Source: Methylobacteriaceae bacterium
GTDB lineage: Bacteria > Pseudomonadota > Alphaproteobacteria > Rhizobiales > Beijerinckiaceae
NCBI GenBank assembly: GCA_019242655.1
Contig: JAFAVH010000261.1
Location: forward strand, 1 to 35,432
Length of the DNA stretch: 35,432 nt
Reading direction: 5' to 3'
The position numbers were made by a program, and so were the translations under genes. Below, piece after piece: positions 1-7,551 of the stretch. Numbering within the stretch: position 1 is the first letter of the stretch; each line of letters starts with the position of its first letter. The notes under the pieces are model-generated. The model did not search any database, was not told the DNA's origin, and was given only the letters and a program-made list of their open reading frames with translations.

Positions 1-732
1 GACCGTCGCATACGGCGTGAACGGTACCGTATCTTTCGGCACGCTTTTGACTTCCACGCCCGTCGGATTGTTCTGTCCCGTCACGTGCAGCGCCCACACA
101 TGCAGCGCGACGACCCCGACAATCATGAACGGCAGGAGATAATGCAGCGCGTAGAAGCGGTTCAGCGTCGGATTATCGACGGAATAGCCGCCCCACAGCC
201 AAATCGTGATCGAATCGCCGATAAAAGGGATCGCCGAAAACAGGCTGGTGATGACCTTGGCTCCCCAGAACGACATCTGTCCCCAAGGAAGCACGTAGCC
301 CATAAAGGCCGTTGCCATCATCAGAAGGAATATGATGACGCCAAGCAACCAGAGCACTTCGCGCGGCGCCTTGTAGGAGCCGTAATAAAGGCCGCGGAAA
401 ATGTGGATATATACCGCGACAAAGAACATCGAGGCGCCGTTCGAATGCGCGTAGCGCAACAGCCAGCCGAAATTGACGTCGCGCATGATCTTTTCGACAG
501 AATCGAAAGCCATCGTGACTTCGGGCGTATAATGCATCGCCAACACGACGCCGGTGACGATTTGCGCAACGAGCATGAACGAGGCGATGCCGCCGAACGT
601 CCACCAGTAATTCAGGTTTTTCGGCGTGGGGTAGGCAATGAACGAGGAATGCACGAGCCCCATAATCGGTAGGCGGCTCTCGAACCAACGGGCGAGCGCG
701 CTTTTGGGAACGTAGGTCGAATGTCCGGTCAT
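1..732 (-). CDS. petB: cytochrome b of the bc1 complex (3' end outside window)
   Basis: Cytochrome b is the membrane subunit of ubiquinol:cytochrome c oxidoreductase and holds hemes bL and bH and both quinone sites. The 244 visible residues begin at ATG 732 ([20 protein letters not shown]), preceded by a GAGA-type ribosome site. Four heme histidines are present at H96, H110, H197 and H211, spaced as in other bacterial cytochromes b, and several hydrophobic helices are seen. The gene starts 29 bp after petA on the same strand, so the two are cotranscribed. The C-terminal half lies beyond base 1, so I cannot tell whether it is a separate cytochrome b or the fused cytochrome b/c1 gene found in some Rhizobiales. 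Confidence 0.97.
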   Translation of the reverse strand, partial: MTGHSTYVPKSALARWFESRLPIMGLVHSSFIAYPTPKNLNYWWTFGGIASFMLVAQIVTGVVLAMHYTPEVTMAFDSVEKIMRDVNFGWLLRYAHSNGASMFFVAVYIHIFRGLYYGSYKAPREVLWLLGVIIFLLMMATAFMGYVLPWGQMSFWGAKVITSLFSAIPFIGDSITIWLWGGYSVDNPTLNRFYALHYLLPFMIVGVVALHVWALHVTGQNNPTGVEVKSVPKDTVPFTPYATV

Positions 733-761
733 CAATTCGTCTCGTTAAGCGCGGCGTGCAA

Positions 762-1316
762 TCAACCGATCAGGATTTTCGTATCGCCGGTGAACTTGTA
801 AGTCGGCACATCGAGGTTACGCGGCGCCGGCCCCTGCCGGATGCGCCCCGACGTGTCGTAGATCGAGCCGTGGCAGGGACAGAACCATCCGTCATACGGG
901 CCCTGATGGCCGAGCGGAACGCAGCCAAGATGGGTGCAGACGCCGACAACGATGAGCCATTCCGGCTTCTTGACGCGGGACTGGTCCGTCGCCGGATCAG
1001 GCAGCTGGGACAAAGGTGTGTCCTGAGCCTCTTTGATCTCTTTCTCCGTGCGATGGCGGACAAAAACCGGATTGCCGCGCCACTTCACGGTGACGATCTG
1101 GCCTTCGGCGATGCCGGATAAATCGACCTCGGTCGAGGCGAGCGCGAGGGTCGACGCGTCCGGGCTCATCTGGCTGATCAGCGGCCATATCGCTGCGCCG
1201 GTCGCAACCGCCGCGGCGGCACCGGTCGCGATGTAGAGGAAGTCTCTGCGAGTCGGCTCGGGGCCAGTGGCGCCTACCGCCAGTGAAGTTCCCGCAACTG
1301 TATCCGTCACAGCCAT
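762..1316 (-). CDS. petA: Rieske iron-sulfur subunit of the bc1 complex
   Basis: The 184-aa Rieske protein carries electrons from ubiquinol to cytochrome c1 at the periplasmic face. The N-terminus has a twin-arginine-like motif (TRRDFLYIATG, residues 22-32) followed by one hydrophobic helix, which stays as a membrane anchor in this family. The [2Fe-2S] boxes CTHLGC (127-132) and CPCHGS (146-151) give ligands C127, H129, C146 and H149 and the disulfide pair C132-C148. It is the first gene of the leftward bc1 operon. The 251 bp between it and the divergent trmL hold no gene and should contain both promoters; I could not pick a convincing one. Confidence 0.97.
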   Translation of the reverse strand: MAVTDTVAGTSLAVGATGPEPTRRDFLYIATGAAAAVATGAAIWPLISQMSPDASTLALASTEVDLSGIAEGQIVTVKWRGNPVFVRHRTEKEIKEAQDTPLSQLPDPATDQSRVKKPEWLIVVGVCTHLGCVPLGHQGPYDGWFCPCHGSIYDTSGRIRQGPAPRNLDVPTYKFTGDTKILIG

Positions 1317-1567
1317 CCCCTGAACCGCTTCTGCTTTTCAACGCGCGACGGCGTCCAAAGCTACTTCTAGGCAGCAGCATGGGCGCAGACAATGCGACCC
1401 GACGCCACTTGGCGACCGGACGCCCGCGCCGCGCCGGTCCTCCGGAAAGCTACCTAGGGCGGAGCTTTTACTGGCAAGATTCAAATCTGTTGTCCATAGC
1501 CGCGCGGCGGCGCTCGGAGGAGGCTTTCCGGCTTTCAAAACCGCTCCGGTCCCGCTAACAGCGCGCC

Positions 1568-2050
1568 ATGGCTGCGACGTTGACCCTCGCCCTTTTCGAG
1601 CCCGACATCCCGCAAAATACCGGGACGATGCTGCGGATGTGCGCCTGCCTCGGGCTCGATGCGGCACTGATCGAGCCCGCGGCTTTTTCCGTGTCCGATC
1701 CGCGCTTCCGGCGGGCGGCGATGGATTATCTCGATCGTGTGAGCCTGATGCGTCACGCCTCGTGGCGGGCCTTCCTCGCCTGGCGGGCACAGAACGCGGC
1801 GCGCATGATTCTGCTCACCACGCGTGCGGCGCGCGCCTATACCGATTTCGCCTACGCGCACGGCGACATCCTCCTGGTCGGGCGCGAGTCGGCCGGAGTG
1901 CCGGAAGACGTGCATGCGGCTGCCGATGCAAGCGTGCTCGTACCGATGCAGCCGGGTTTGCGCTCGCTCAATGTCGCCGTCGCCGCCGCGATGGTCGTCG
2001 GGGAGGCCTTGCGGCAAATTCGCTCGACATCACCGGGCCCTTCACATTGA
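1568..2050 (+). CDS. trmL: tRNA (cytidine(34)-2'-O)-methyltransferase
   Basis: This 160-aa protein is a SPOUT-fold (TrmH/YibK) methyltransferase that 2'-O-methylates the wobble nucleotide of certain leucine tRNAs using SAM. The three family motifs are clear: DIPQNTG near residue 15, [12 protein letters not shown] near 100, and the knot motif [16 protein letters not shown] near 127-142. Its length matches the roughly 157 aa of E. coli TrmL, so it lacks the extra domains of larger TrmH proteins. The stop codon overlaps the TTG start of hemF, so the two genes are translationally coupled. Confidence 0.93.
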   Translation: MAATLTLALFEPDIPQNTGTMLRMCACLGLDAALIEPAAFSVSDPRFRRAAMDYLDRVSLMRHASWRAFLAWRAQNAARMILLTTRAARAYTDFAYAHGDILLVGRESAGVPEDVHAAADASVLVPMQPGLRSLNVAVAAAMVVGEALRQIRSTSPGPSH

Positions 2051-2955
2051 GTACGATTCTTAAGACACGTCAGCAGACCGCCCGCGCCTGGTTCGAGGCG
2101 CTGCAGCAGCGCATCATCGCGGCGCTGGAGGCGATCGAAGCGGAGGCACCGGGCCCCTACCCTGATACGGCCGCGACGCCAGGTCGGTTTCAGAAGAAGA
2201 CCTGGGAGCGCACCGACCACGGCAGCGCGCCTGGCGGCGGCGGCACGATGGCTAGCCTTGCGGGGCGTGTGTTCGAGAAGGCCGGCGTCCACACATCGAG
2301 CGTGTTCGGAACGTTCGCGCCGGAATTTGCCGCGCAGATTCCCGGCGCCGACAAGGATCCCCGCTTCTGGGCCTCGGGAATATCGCTGATCATTCATCCC
2401 TGGAACCCGCATGTGCCGACGGTGCACATGAACACGCGCTTCGTCTCAACGACCAAAGCCTGGCTCGGCGGCGGCGCCGATCTGACGCCGGTCTTGAATG
2501 CGCGGCGCCGGCAAGACGATCCCGATGCAATCGCGTTTCACGCGGCGATGCGCGGCGCGTGCGAGCGTCACGCAGGCGTGGCCGATTACGCGCGCTACAA
2601 GCAATGGTGCGACGAGTATTTCTTTCTGAAGCATCGCAACGAGCCGCGCGGCGTTGGCGGCATTTTCTTCGACTATCTGAACAGCGCCGGCGATGCCGAG
2701 AACAAAAATTGGGACGCGGATTTTGCGTTCACGCGCGAGGTTGGCGAAGCTTTGCTCGACATTTACCCAAAGATCGTCCGCGCGAACTGGTCGAAGCCGT
2801 GGACCGAAGCCGAACGCGAGGAGCAGCAGGTTCGACGTGGCCGATATGTCGAGTTCAATCTCCTCTACGACCGCGGCACGATTTTTGGGTTGAAAACCGG
2901 CGGCAATGTCGAGTCGATTCTCTCCTCGTTGCCGCCGAGCGTGCGCTGGCCCTAA
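2047..2955 (+). CDS. hemF: oxygen-dependent coproporphyrinogen III oxidase
   Basis: HemF converts coproporphyrinogen III to protoporphyrinogen IX in heme synthesis, using O2. The 302-aa length and conserved stretches ([49 protein letters not shown]) are diagnostic. The frame stays open far upstream but that part is antiparallel noise within trmL. I place the start at TTG 2047, because it overlaps the trmL stop as TTGA and gives the usual family length; the first in-frame ATG falls inside the conserved core. A heme gene facing away from the bc1 operon is functionally sensible, since cytochromes b and c1 need heme. A strong hairpin follows the stop. Confidence 0.95.
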   Translation: MSTILKTRQQTARAWFEALQQRIIAALEAIEAEAPGPYPDTAATPGRFQKKTWERTDHGSAPGGGGTMASLAGRVFEKAGVHTSSVFGTFAPEFAAQIPGADKDPRFWASGISLIIHPWNPHVPTVHMNTRFVSTTKAWLGGGADLTPVLNARRRQDDPDAIAFHAAMRGACERHAGVADYARYKQWCDEYFFLKHRNEPRGVGGIFFDYLNSAGDAENKNWDADFAFTREVGEALLDIYPKIVRANWSKPWTEAEREEQQVRRGRYVEFNLLYDRGTIFGLKTGGNVESILSSLPPSVRWP

Positions 2956-2961
2956 AACGCA

Positions 2962-2991
2962 AACGCTCCCGTGCGAAAACACGGGAGCGTT
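2962..2991. terminator. bidirectional hairpin terminator between convergent genes
   Basis: Two perfect 12-base arms (AACGCTCCCGTG and CACGGGAGCGTT) enclose the loop CGAAAA, 6 bp after the hemF stop and 14 bp before the end of the 25-aa gene on the other strand. Reading leftward the stem is followed by a T-rich run, so it should act best for the minus-strand operon, and also shields hemF. Confidence 0.8.
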
Positions 2992-3005
2992 AATGTCAGT
3001 TCAAA

Positions 3006-3083
3006 TCAGCGGCTGAACAGCGCCAACAGAATGATGATCGGGATTGGCACGCCGAGGAGCCAGAGCAGAATTCCGCGTCCCAT
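3006..3083 (-). CDS. 25-aa single-helix membrane peptide
   Basis: A very short gene encodes MGRGILLWLLGVPIPIIILL followed by ALFSR: one hydrophobic helix with a proline kink and a positive C-terminal end. The ATG at 3083 follows a strong AAGGAG ribosome site at good spacing, and the gene ends at a TGA just before the shared hairpin terminator. It lies 25 bp after the 281-aa membrane protein gene, so it belongs to the same transcript. I do not recognise a named family. It may be an accessory subunit or a stand-alone stress peptide; the precise ribosome site is the main evidence that it is translated. Confidence 0.65.
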   Translation of the reverse strand: MGRGILLWLLGVPIPIIILLALFSR

Positions 3084-3108
3084 CTTTTTCTCCTTCTTCT
3101 TTTCGAGT

Positions 3109-3954
3109 TCAGCGCCAGCGGAACATGTCGCTGGCGTCGATGCCTTCGTCGCGATGGCGTCCGCCGAGCGCCGCCGCGGTCCAGGCCGCCGCCGCGCCGA
3201 TCGCCAGCGAGACAGCCGCGAGGAACGCCACCATGACGCCCGAACGCCGGGCCTGATTTGCGTTATCGCGAACCTGCTGCACGGCGCGGCTGACGCGCGG
3301 TTCCGCATCGGCCTGCGAGATGCCGCTATGGGCCTGGGTGACGCGGGTGAGATAGAGCGCGTCCTCCTGAGTTAAGTTCACGCCGGTGGCGTAAGCTGCA
3401 AGCACGCTGGCAACTTCCCTGTGCAGCGGCTCGTCATAGCCCGCCGGGTTCACTCTGTCGGTCCGCAGCATCACGTCGGCGGCGTAGCGCGCCGGATCGG
3501 CCTTGCCGGCGATCGGATTGCGATCGCCGCCGCTGTTGACGGCATGGGCGACGTCTTTCGCCGTCATCGTGATGATCCAGGTGCCGAGAAGCGCTGCGAT
3601 CGCCCAGACGACGAGACCGTGGGCCGAGTCGCGCACATCGGATTCATGCTCCGTGGCATCGCCGACGCGATGGCGAAGGCGCCCGGCAAAATAACCGCCG
3701 ATCGCGAATGCCGACACGGCCACCCAGATTTCCCAAATGCCGATCACCCACGTGGCGACGCGGCCGGAGAAGCCGGAACCGGGATAAGGTGAGGTCAAGG
3801 TCAGCCCGATCGCCGAGCCGAACGTCGTCAACAAAACGAAGATCGCGCAGGCGATAAGTGCGCCGGCGATGACCGCACACCAATCGACGTAGCACTGGCC
3901 GAGCCATTCTCCCGCGACGGCGGGGCGCGAGCGGATACCGCTAATGTCAGACAT
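3109..3954 (-). CDS. conserved membrane protein of unknown function
   Basis: The 281-aa product has predicted helices near residues 25-50, 66-90, 112-132 and a C-terminal one near 242-264 (VMVAFLAAVSLAIGAAAAWT), separated by a long soluble, charged segment (about 135-235). The N-terminal block (YVDWCAVIAGALIACAIFVL, SAIGLTLTSPY) resembles membrane proteins common in Rhizobiales whose function is unknown. ATG 3954 follows an AAGGAGGAAC ribosome site. It is the middle gene of a three-gene leftward operon with a tiny membrane peptide on either side, and an EcfG-like promoter stands upstream, which suggests a role in the general stress response of the envelope (inference). Confidence 0.85.
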   Translation of the reverse strand: MSDISGIRSRPAVAGEWLGQCYVDWCAVIAGALIACAIFVLLTTFGSAIGLTLTSPYPGSGFSGRVATWVIGIWEIWVAVSAFAIGGYFAGRLRHRVGDATEHESDVRDSAHGLVVWAIAALLGTWIITMTAKDVAHAVNSGGDRNPIAGKADPARYAADVMLRTDRVNPAGYDEPLHREVASVLAAYATGVNLTQEDALYLTRVTQAHSGISQADAEPRVSRAVQQVRDNANQARRSGVMVAFLAAVSLAIGAAAAWTAAALGGRHRDEGIDASDMFRWR

Positions 3955-3984
3955 GTGTTCCTCCTTGCTTTCTGTTGGAGGTTT

Positions 3985-4059
3985 TCAGCGCAGGCCGAGG
4001 AACGACAGAATGGCCAGGATGATGACGACGAGTCCGACGAGATAGATAATGCCACCCAC
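3985..4059 (-). CDS. 24-aa single-helix membrane peptide
   Basis: The reading frame GTG 4059 to TGA 3985 encodes MGGIIYLVGLVVIILAILSF followed by LGLR, which is one hydrophobic helix with a basic end. An AAGGAG ribosome site stands 7 bases before the GTG. It is the first gene of the operon; the 281-aa membrane protein starts 30 bp after it. Peptides of this pattern (MGGIIYLVGLVVIILA...) recur in rhizobial genomes as short hypothetical proteins. Its function is unknown; the placement directly after a stress-type promoter is the best clue. Confidence 0.7.
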   Translation of the reverse strand: MGGIIYLVGLVVIILAILSFLGLR

Positions 4060-4112
4060 GGGTATTCTCCTTTATCGCGCCGGCGCAGCCGGCTCGTGAC
4101 CTTCGCCCCCCT

Positions 4113-4137
4113 AACTCAGCCCAGTGGCGCAGGTTCC
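4113..4137 (-). promoter_or_regulatory. EcfG (general stress sigma factor) type promoter
   Basis: On the minus strand GGAAC (4137-4133), a 16-base spacer and AGTT (4116-4113) match the alphaproteobacterial EcfG consensus (GGAAC, N16-17, cGTT) except for one base. Transcription would begin near 4104, leaving a leader of about 45 bases before the GTG of the 24-aa peptide gene. No other promoter-like pair is obvious before this operon. Confidence 0.7.
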
Positions 4138-4300
4138 GCTTCGCGCGGAAAGACTACTGATCTTCCACATTATTCTGCGAAGCAACGCGACATCGTCGCG
4201 TATTCTTGACGTTACTTGAGTTGGACGGATGCCGCGCCACTGCATAGGCGTGCGTCATCGCGCTCGCCGCATCATGCGCGAGTCTTGGCAAGAGGACACG

Positions 4301-4349
4301 GGCGCCGGGCGGCCGCATCTAAAACTAAAAACACCGGTCACCCGGCGCC
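4301..4349. repeat. 9-bp inverted repeat with 31-base spacer
   Basis: GGCGCCGGG at 4301-4309 and CCCGGCGCC at 4341-4349 are perfect complements. The spacer is A-rich in its middle. No T-tract follows either way, so it does not look like a terminator. It lies about 160 bp upstream of the stress-type promoter; the role is unknown. Confidence 0.4.
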
Positions 4350-4447
4350 ACGTGTACGGCGATTTCTGTCCCTTGCTTCCCGCATCTTCGCGGACTTCGG
4401 TGCTGCCACCTAAATCCGCTTAAGCGATCTGAGCCGCGGACCGGTCC

Positions 4448-4497
4448 AGAGCACGGCCAGCAAAAGTGGAAGCCGGTTTTGCGTCCGGCCGTGCTCT
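4448..4497. repeat. palindromic intergenic repeat, copy 1
   Basis: Outer arms AGAGCACGGCC (4448-4458) and GGCCGTGCTCT (4487-4497) are perfect. Inside them a core contains AAGTGGAAGCCGG between inner arms GCAAAA and TTTTGC. The core motif (AAGTGGnAnCCGGTT) resembles dispersed palindromic repeats I know from Rhizobiales intergenic regions. It could form a two-stage hairpin in RNA or DNA. Confidence 0.7.
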
Positions 4498-4510
4498 CAC
4501 GAATAGAATG

Positions 4511-4559
4511 GCGCGTGATCTCATCGGCGAACCGGTTCCCACTTCGCCGGATCACGCGC
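4511..4559. repeat. palindromic intergenic repeat, copy 2 (inverted)
   Basis: Outer arms GCGCGTGATC (4511-4520) and GATCACGCGC (4550-4559) are perfect. The core, read on the minus strand, is the same AAGTGGGAACCGG motif as copy 1, 13 bp away, but in opposite orientation. The inner stem is GGCGAA/TTCGCC here versus GCAAAA/TTTTGC in copy 1: the bases differ but pairing is kept. Confidence 0.7.
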
Positions 4560-4587
4560 TGTGCCGGACGGGCGGGTTACTCCGCGT

Positions 4588-4609
4588 CCGTGCGTCTTCC
4601 GACGCACGG
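4588..4609 (-). other. stable 9-bp stem-loop, possible part of a structured RNA
   Basis: CCGTGCGTC (4588-4596) and GACGCACGG (4601-4609) pair perfectly. Read on the minus strand the loop is GGAA, a GNRA tetraloop, which is a common stabilising loop in structured RNAs. No T-tract follows. It sits 230 bp downstream of the molbindin gene on that strand. No RNA family was recognised. Confidence 0.3.
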
Positions 4610-4839
4610 CCACCGGTTTGCAAGAGCCTCCCGAGACGCGGGATCAGGTTCACCCCGCGCCGCAGGCGCCGCGCCCCACGCGCACTTCGGAACCACTTCC
4701 GGAAGCGCCCTCGTGTGGGCGGGGATGCCAGAAGCTTACGGGCGCGCGGACAGACGGGGATAAGTTTGCGAAATTTTTTCTGAGGCCGCCGCAGCGGCAG
4801 CGAGTCGATCCCTGCGGCGCAATCGCACCGGCGAATCGA

Positions 4840-5049
4840 TCAGTCTTTCCCAACCATCACGTCGGTCGCCTTGATGATGGCGTAAGCGCTGTCGCCGGCC
4901 TTCAGATCGAGCTCGTCCACCGCCTCGTTGGTGATCGACGCCGTGACGACGGCGCCGTTGCCGACGTCGATGCGTACGTGCGACGTGGTCGCGCCCTTCT
5001 TCACATCGGTGATCTTGCCTTTGAGCCGGTTGCGTGCGCTGATTTTCAT
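4840..5049 (-). CDS. molbindin-like single TOBE (Mop) domain protein
   Basis: The 69-aa protein MKISARNRLKGKITDVKKGA... is a single Mop/TOBE domain, as in small molbindins that bind molybdate or tungstate as oligomers. Diagnostic stretches are SARNRLKGKI, a hydrophobic strand ending in ASITNEAVDELDL, and the C-terminal AYAIIKATDVMV. ATG 5049 follows an AGGAG ribosome site; the frame is open further upstream but that part is antiparallel to trmO. It is divergent from trmO with a 37-bp gap, so the two share a promoter region. The molybdoenzyme msrP lies 1.5 kb away but is not in the same operon. Confidence 0.9.
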   Translation of the reverse strand: MKISARNRLKGKITDVKKGATTSHVRIDVGNGAVVTASITNEAVDELDLKAGDSAYAIIKATDVMVGKD

Positions 5050-5086
5050 CTCGAGGTCTCCTGACGCGATGCGGGCAGAATAGTCG

Positions 5087-5578
5087 ATGGTTCGCCTGAA
5101 CGAAATCCGCCCCGGTGAAGTCGCCGTCGAGGCGCCGGAGCCTCGCGATGCCGGCTTGGTCTTCGTCGGCCGCATCCACACGCCGTGGAGCGACCGCATG
5201 CTGTGTCCCCGGCAGGGCCGCCTCGATGGTCCGGTGTGCCGCATCGAAGTGTTCGAGCCGTGGGCCGCCGCACTCGATGGGCTCGCGCAATACGAAAAGG
5301 TCGAGGTGCTCTACTGGCTCGATCGCTCGCGCCGCGATCTCGTGCGCCAAAGTCCGAAGAACGATGGCACGACGCGCGGCACGTTTTCGCTGCGCTCGCC
5401 GGCGCGGCCGAATCCGATCGGCACATCGCTTGTTGCGTTAGTTTCAATCGAGCGCAACGAGGTGCTGGTGCGCGGACTCGATTGTCTCGATGGAACGCCG
5501 CTCATCGATTTGAAGCCCGATCGTTGCGCCTTCACACCGCTGGCGCCACCGCAGCAAGGCGATTTCGAGAGGGGTTAG
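5087..5578 (+). CDS. trmO: tRNA m6t6A37 methyltransferase family protein (TrmO/TsaA-like)
   Basis: The 163-aa protein belongs to the UPF0066/TrmO family, whose E. coli member N6-methylates t6A at position 37 of threonine tRNA using SAM. Conserved blocks are VGRIHTPWSDR near residue 26, a strand with VEVLYWLDRSRRD, the signature RSPARPNPIGTSLV near 105-118, and LDGTPLIDLKP near the end. It is shorter than E. coli TrmO (235 aa), because it has the catalytic beta-barrel domain but not the C-terminal extension; that is common in this family. Its stop TAG overlaps the TAA of the convergent mtnP by two bases. Confidence 0.87.
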   Translation: MVRLNEIRPGEVAVEAPEPRDAGLVFVGRIHTPWSDRMLCPRQGRLDGPVCRIEVFEPWAAALDGLAQYEKVEVLYWLDRSRRDLVRQSPKNDGTTRGTFSLRSPARPNPIGTSLVALVSIERNEVLVRGLDCLDGTPLIDLKPDRCAFTPLAPPQQGDFERG

Positions 5579-6462
5579 ACGCTTTTCGTTTGTGACAACA
5601 CGCGCCCCATCACCGCGTCGAGCTTCCGCAAAACCTCCGGATCGCGCGCGTCGGGCGCGGTGATAACAGCGTTATCGAGCGCGCGATCGGAGCCGCGCGG
5701 GCAAGCTTCGTGCTCGGCAGGGAAATCCGTCAGGAGCCGCGTCAGGAGCTGCGCAACCTTGCGCGCATTGTCGTGCACGACCTTGATTACCGACGCAACA
5801 TCGACCGCATCGTGGTCGGGATGCCAGCAATCGAAATCCGTCACCATGGCGATCGTCGCGTACGAGATTTCGGCTTCGCGCGCGAGCTTGGCTTCCGGCA
5901 TCGCCGTCATGCCGATCACGTCGTAATCGGCGTGCTTGTAGGTGAGCGATTCCGCATAAGACGAGAATTGCGGCCCCTCGATGCAGACATACGTGCCGCG
6001 ATCGACAAAATCGATTTTTTCGGCACGCGCGGCGTCGCGAATGCGTTCGCGCAAACGCGGCGCGATCGGGTGCGCCATCGACACATGCGCGACGCAGCCG
6101 TTGCCGAAGAAGGACGAGGCGCGCGCGAACGTGCGGTCGACGAGTTGATCGACGAGCACGAACAAACCCGGCTGCAGCTCGGGCTTGAACGAGCCGCAGG
6201 CTGAAACCGAGACGATGTCGGTCACCCCGGCGCGCTTCAGCGCGTCGATATTGGCGCGATAGTTGATGCCGGACGGCGACAGTCGATGGCCGCGCCCGTG
6301 CCGCGGCAGGAATACAGCTTCGGTTTTGCCGATGCGGCCGAAGCGCAGCGCATCCGATGGCTCGCCCCAGGGCGTCCCGATTTTCTCTTCACGCATGTCT
6401 GCAAGCCCGGGCAGATCGTAGACACCCGATCCGCCGATAATGCCGACGATGGCTTTGGTCAT
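5575..6462 (-). CDS. mtnP: S-methyl-5'-thioadenosine phosphorylase
   Basis: This 295-aa enzyme cleaves methylthioadenosine with phosphate to adenine and methylthioribose-1-phosphate, the first step of methionine salvage. Family features are GIIGGSGVYDLPG at residues 8-20, FLPRHGRGHRLSPSGINYRANI near 52-73 for phosphate binding, VSACGSF near 85, and CIEGPQFSSYAES and GMTAMPEAKLAREAEI for the base and ribose pocket. The length is that of the trimeric MTAP/PNP class. It ends head-on against trmO with overlapping stop codons. No other methionine-salvage gene is adjacent. Confidence 0.95.
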   Translation of the reverse strand: MTKAIVGIIGGSGVYDLPGLADMREEKIGTPWGEPSDALRFGRIGKTEAVFLPRHGRGHRLSPSGINYRANIDALKRAGVTDIVSVSACGSFKPELQPGLFVLVDQLVDRTFARASSFFGNGCVAHVSMAHPIAPRLRERIRDAARAEKIDFVDRGTYVCIEGPQFSSYAESLTYKHADYDVIGMTAMPEAKLAREAEISYATIAMVTDFDCWHPDHDAVDVASVIKVVHDNARKVAQLLTRLLTDFPAEHEACPRGSDRALDNAVITAPDARDPEVLRKLDAVMGRVLSQTKSV

Positions 6463-6585
6463 TTATTTGGATCCCCCGACGCGCGCGTCAGGACGAGGTA
6501 CTAGCACACGCGCGTCTCGCGCCCTCGTGATTTGCCGGGAGCGCGCCGTCTCCCTACTTTCCCGGCAACTTACCGGAGACAAGCC

Positions 6586-7551
6586 ATGCTGATTCTGCGA
6601 CGCAAGGGCTGGGAATTGCCCGAAAGCGCCGCCACGCCGGAGCGGTTCTTCCTCGACCGCCGGGCGATCCTCGGCGGCACCGCGGCGCTTGCCGGCGGCC
6701 TCATCGCGAACGCGGCGGGGCCCGCCCTTGCCCGCGCCGAAGCCGATCCTACCGCCGGCCTGTTCCCGGCAAAACGCAACGAGACCTTCAAGCTCGATCG
6801 CGACATCACGCCCGAAGACGTCAACGCCAACTACAACAATTTCTACGAATTCGGCTCGACGAAACGCATCGCGTCCGCTGCGGAAGCTTTGAAGACGCGG
6901 CCCTGGCGCATCAAGATCGATGGGCTGGTCGAGAAGGCGCAGGAAATCGACATCGACGATCTCCTGAAGAAAATGCCGATCGAGGAGCGGCTATATCGCC
7001 ATCGCTGCGTCGAAGCCTGGGGCATGGCCGTCCCGTGGACCGGCTTCCCGCTGAAATCGCTCGTCGAATTTGCCAAGCCCGCCTCCGCCGCGAAATACGT
7101 GCGGATGGAAACGTTCATGGACAAAAGCGTCGGCCCCGGCTTCCGGCAGTTCTGGTATCCGTGGCCCTACATCGAAGGCGTGACGATGGCGGAAGCCAGC
7201 AACGATCTCGCCTTCATGGTCGTCGGCGCCTACGGCAAGCCGCTCGGCAAACCGTTCGGCGCACCGATCCGCCTCGCGCTGCCCTGGAAGTACGGTTTCA
7301 AGTCGATCAAATCGATCACGAAAATCAGCTTCGTCACCGAGCGCCCGGTCAGCTTCTGGGAGAAGCTGCAATCGAGCGAATACGGTTTTTGGGCGAACGT
7401 GAACCCGAACGTGCCGCATCCGCGCTGGAGCCAGGCGACGGAAGAAGTGCTCGGCAAGGGCAATCGCGTGCCGACGCTGATGTTCAACGGTTACGGCGAG
7501 TACGTCGCCGATCTGTACAAGGGGCTCGAAGGCGAGCGCCTCTACACATAA
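6586..7551 (+). CDS. msrP: periplasmic methionine sulfoxide reductase, molybdopterin catalytic subunit
   Basis: MsrP (YedY) reduces protein methionine sulfoxide in the periplasm using a molybdopterin cofactor. ATG 6586 follows a GGAGA ribosome site and gives 321 aa; the frame is open further upstream without support. A Tat signal is present (LDRRAILGG near residues 23-31, hydrophobic stretch, then ALARA near 51). The molybdenum-ligand cysteine is C141 in the motif RHRCVEAWGMAVPW. The C-terminal half has the family pattern YGFKSIKSI. The usual heme partner msrQ is not next to it: the next gene is a LysR regulator on the other strand. Electrons must come from an msrQ elsewhere or from another donor. 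Confidence 0.95.
   Translation: MLILRRKGWELPESAATPERFFLDRRAILGGTAALAGGLIANAAGPALARAEADPTAGLFPAKRNETFKLDRDITPEDVNANYNNFYEFGSTKRIASAAEALKTRPWRIKIDGLVEKAQEIDIDDLLKKMPIEERLYRHRCVEAWGMAVPWTGFPLKSLVEFAKPASAAKYVRMETFMDKSVGPGFRQFWYPWPYIEGVTMAEASNDLAFMVVGAYGKPLGKPFGAPIRLALPWKYGFKSIKSITKISFVTERPVSFWEKLQSSEYGFWANVNPNVPHPRWSQATEEVLGKGNRVPTLMFNGYGEYVADLYKGLEGERLYT

Larger units (their letters stand above)
4060..4839. other. 780-bp gene-free region with palindromes
   Basis: No frame here has credible coding features. It holds the stress promoter and leader of the leftward operon (4060-4140), a palindrome with 7-base arms at 4185-4201, a long-range inverted repeat at 4301-4349, two related repeat elements at 4448-4497 and 4511-4559, and a 9-bp stem at 4588-4609 within a GC-rich tract to about 4760. 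The last 40 bases before 4790 include a run of T. The tract 4562-4760 could hold a structured RNA or a degraded sequence, but I could not match it to a known RNA family. Confidence 0.6.

Noticed and set aside
4640-4660. Minus-strand GTGAACCTGATCC, similar to part of a TPP riboswitch
   Set aside because: The companion CTGAGA and the remaining conserved segments are missing, and no thiamine gene follows.
4466-5064. Open frames of about 100-167 codons through the repeat region and into the molbindin gene
   Set aside because: They cross the palindromic repeats, have no plausible ribosome site or family resemblance, and the longest runs antisense to molbindin.
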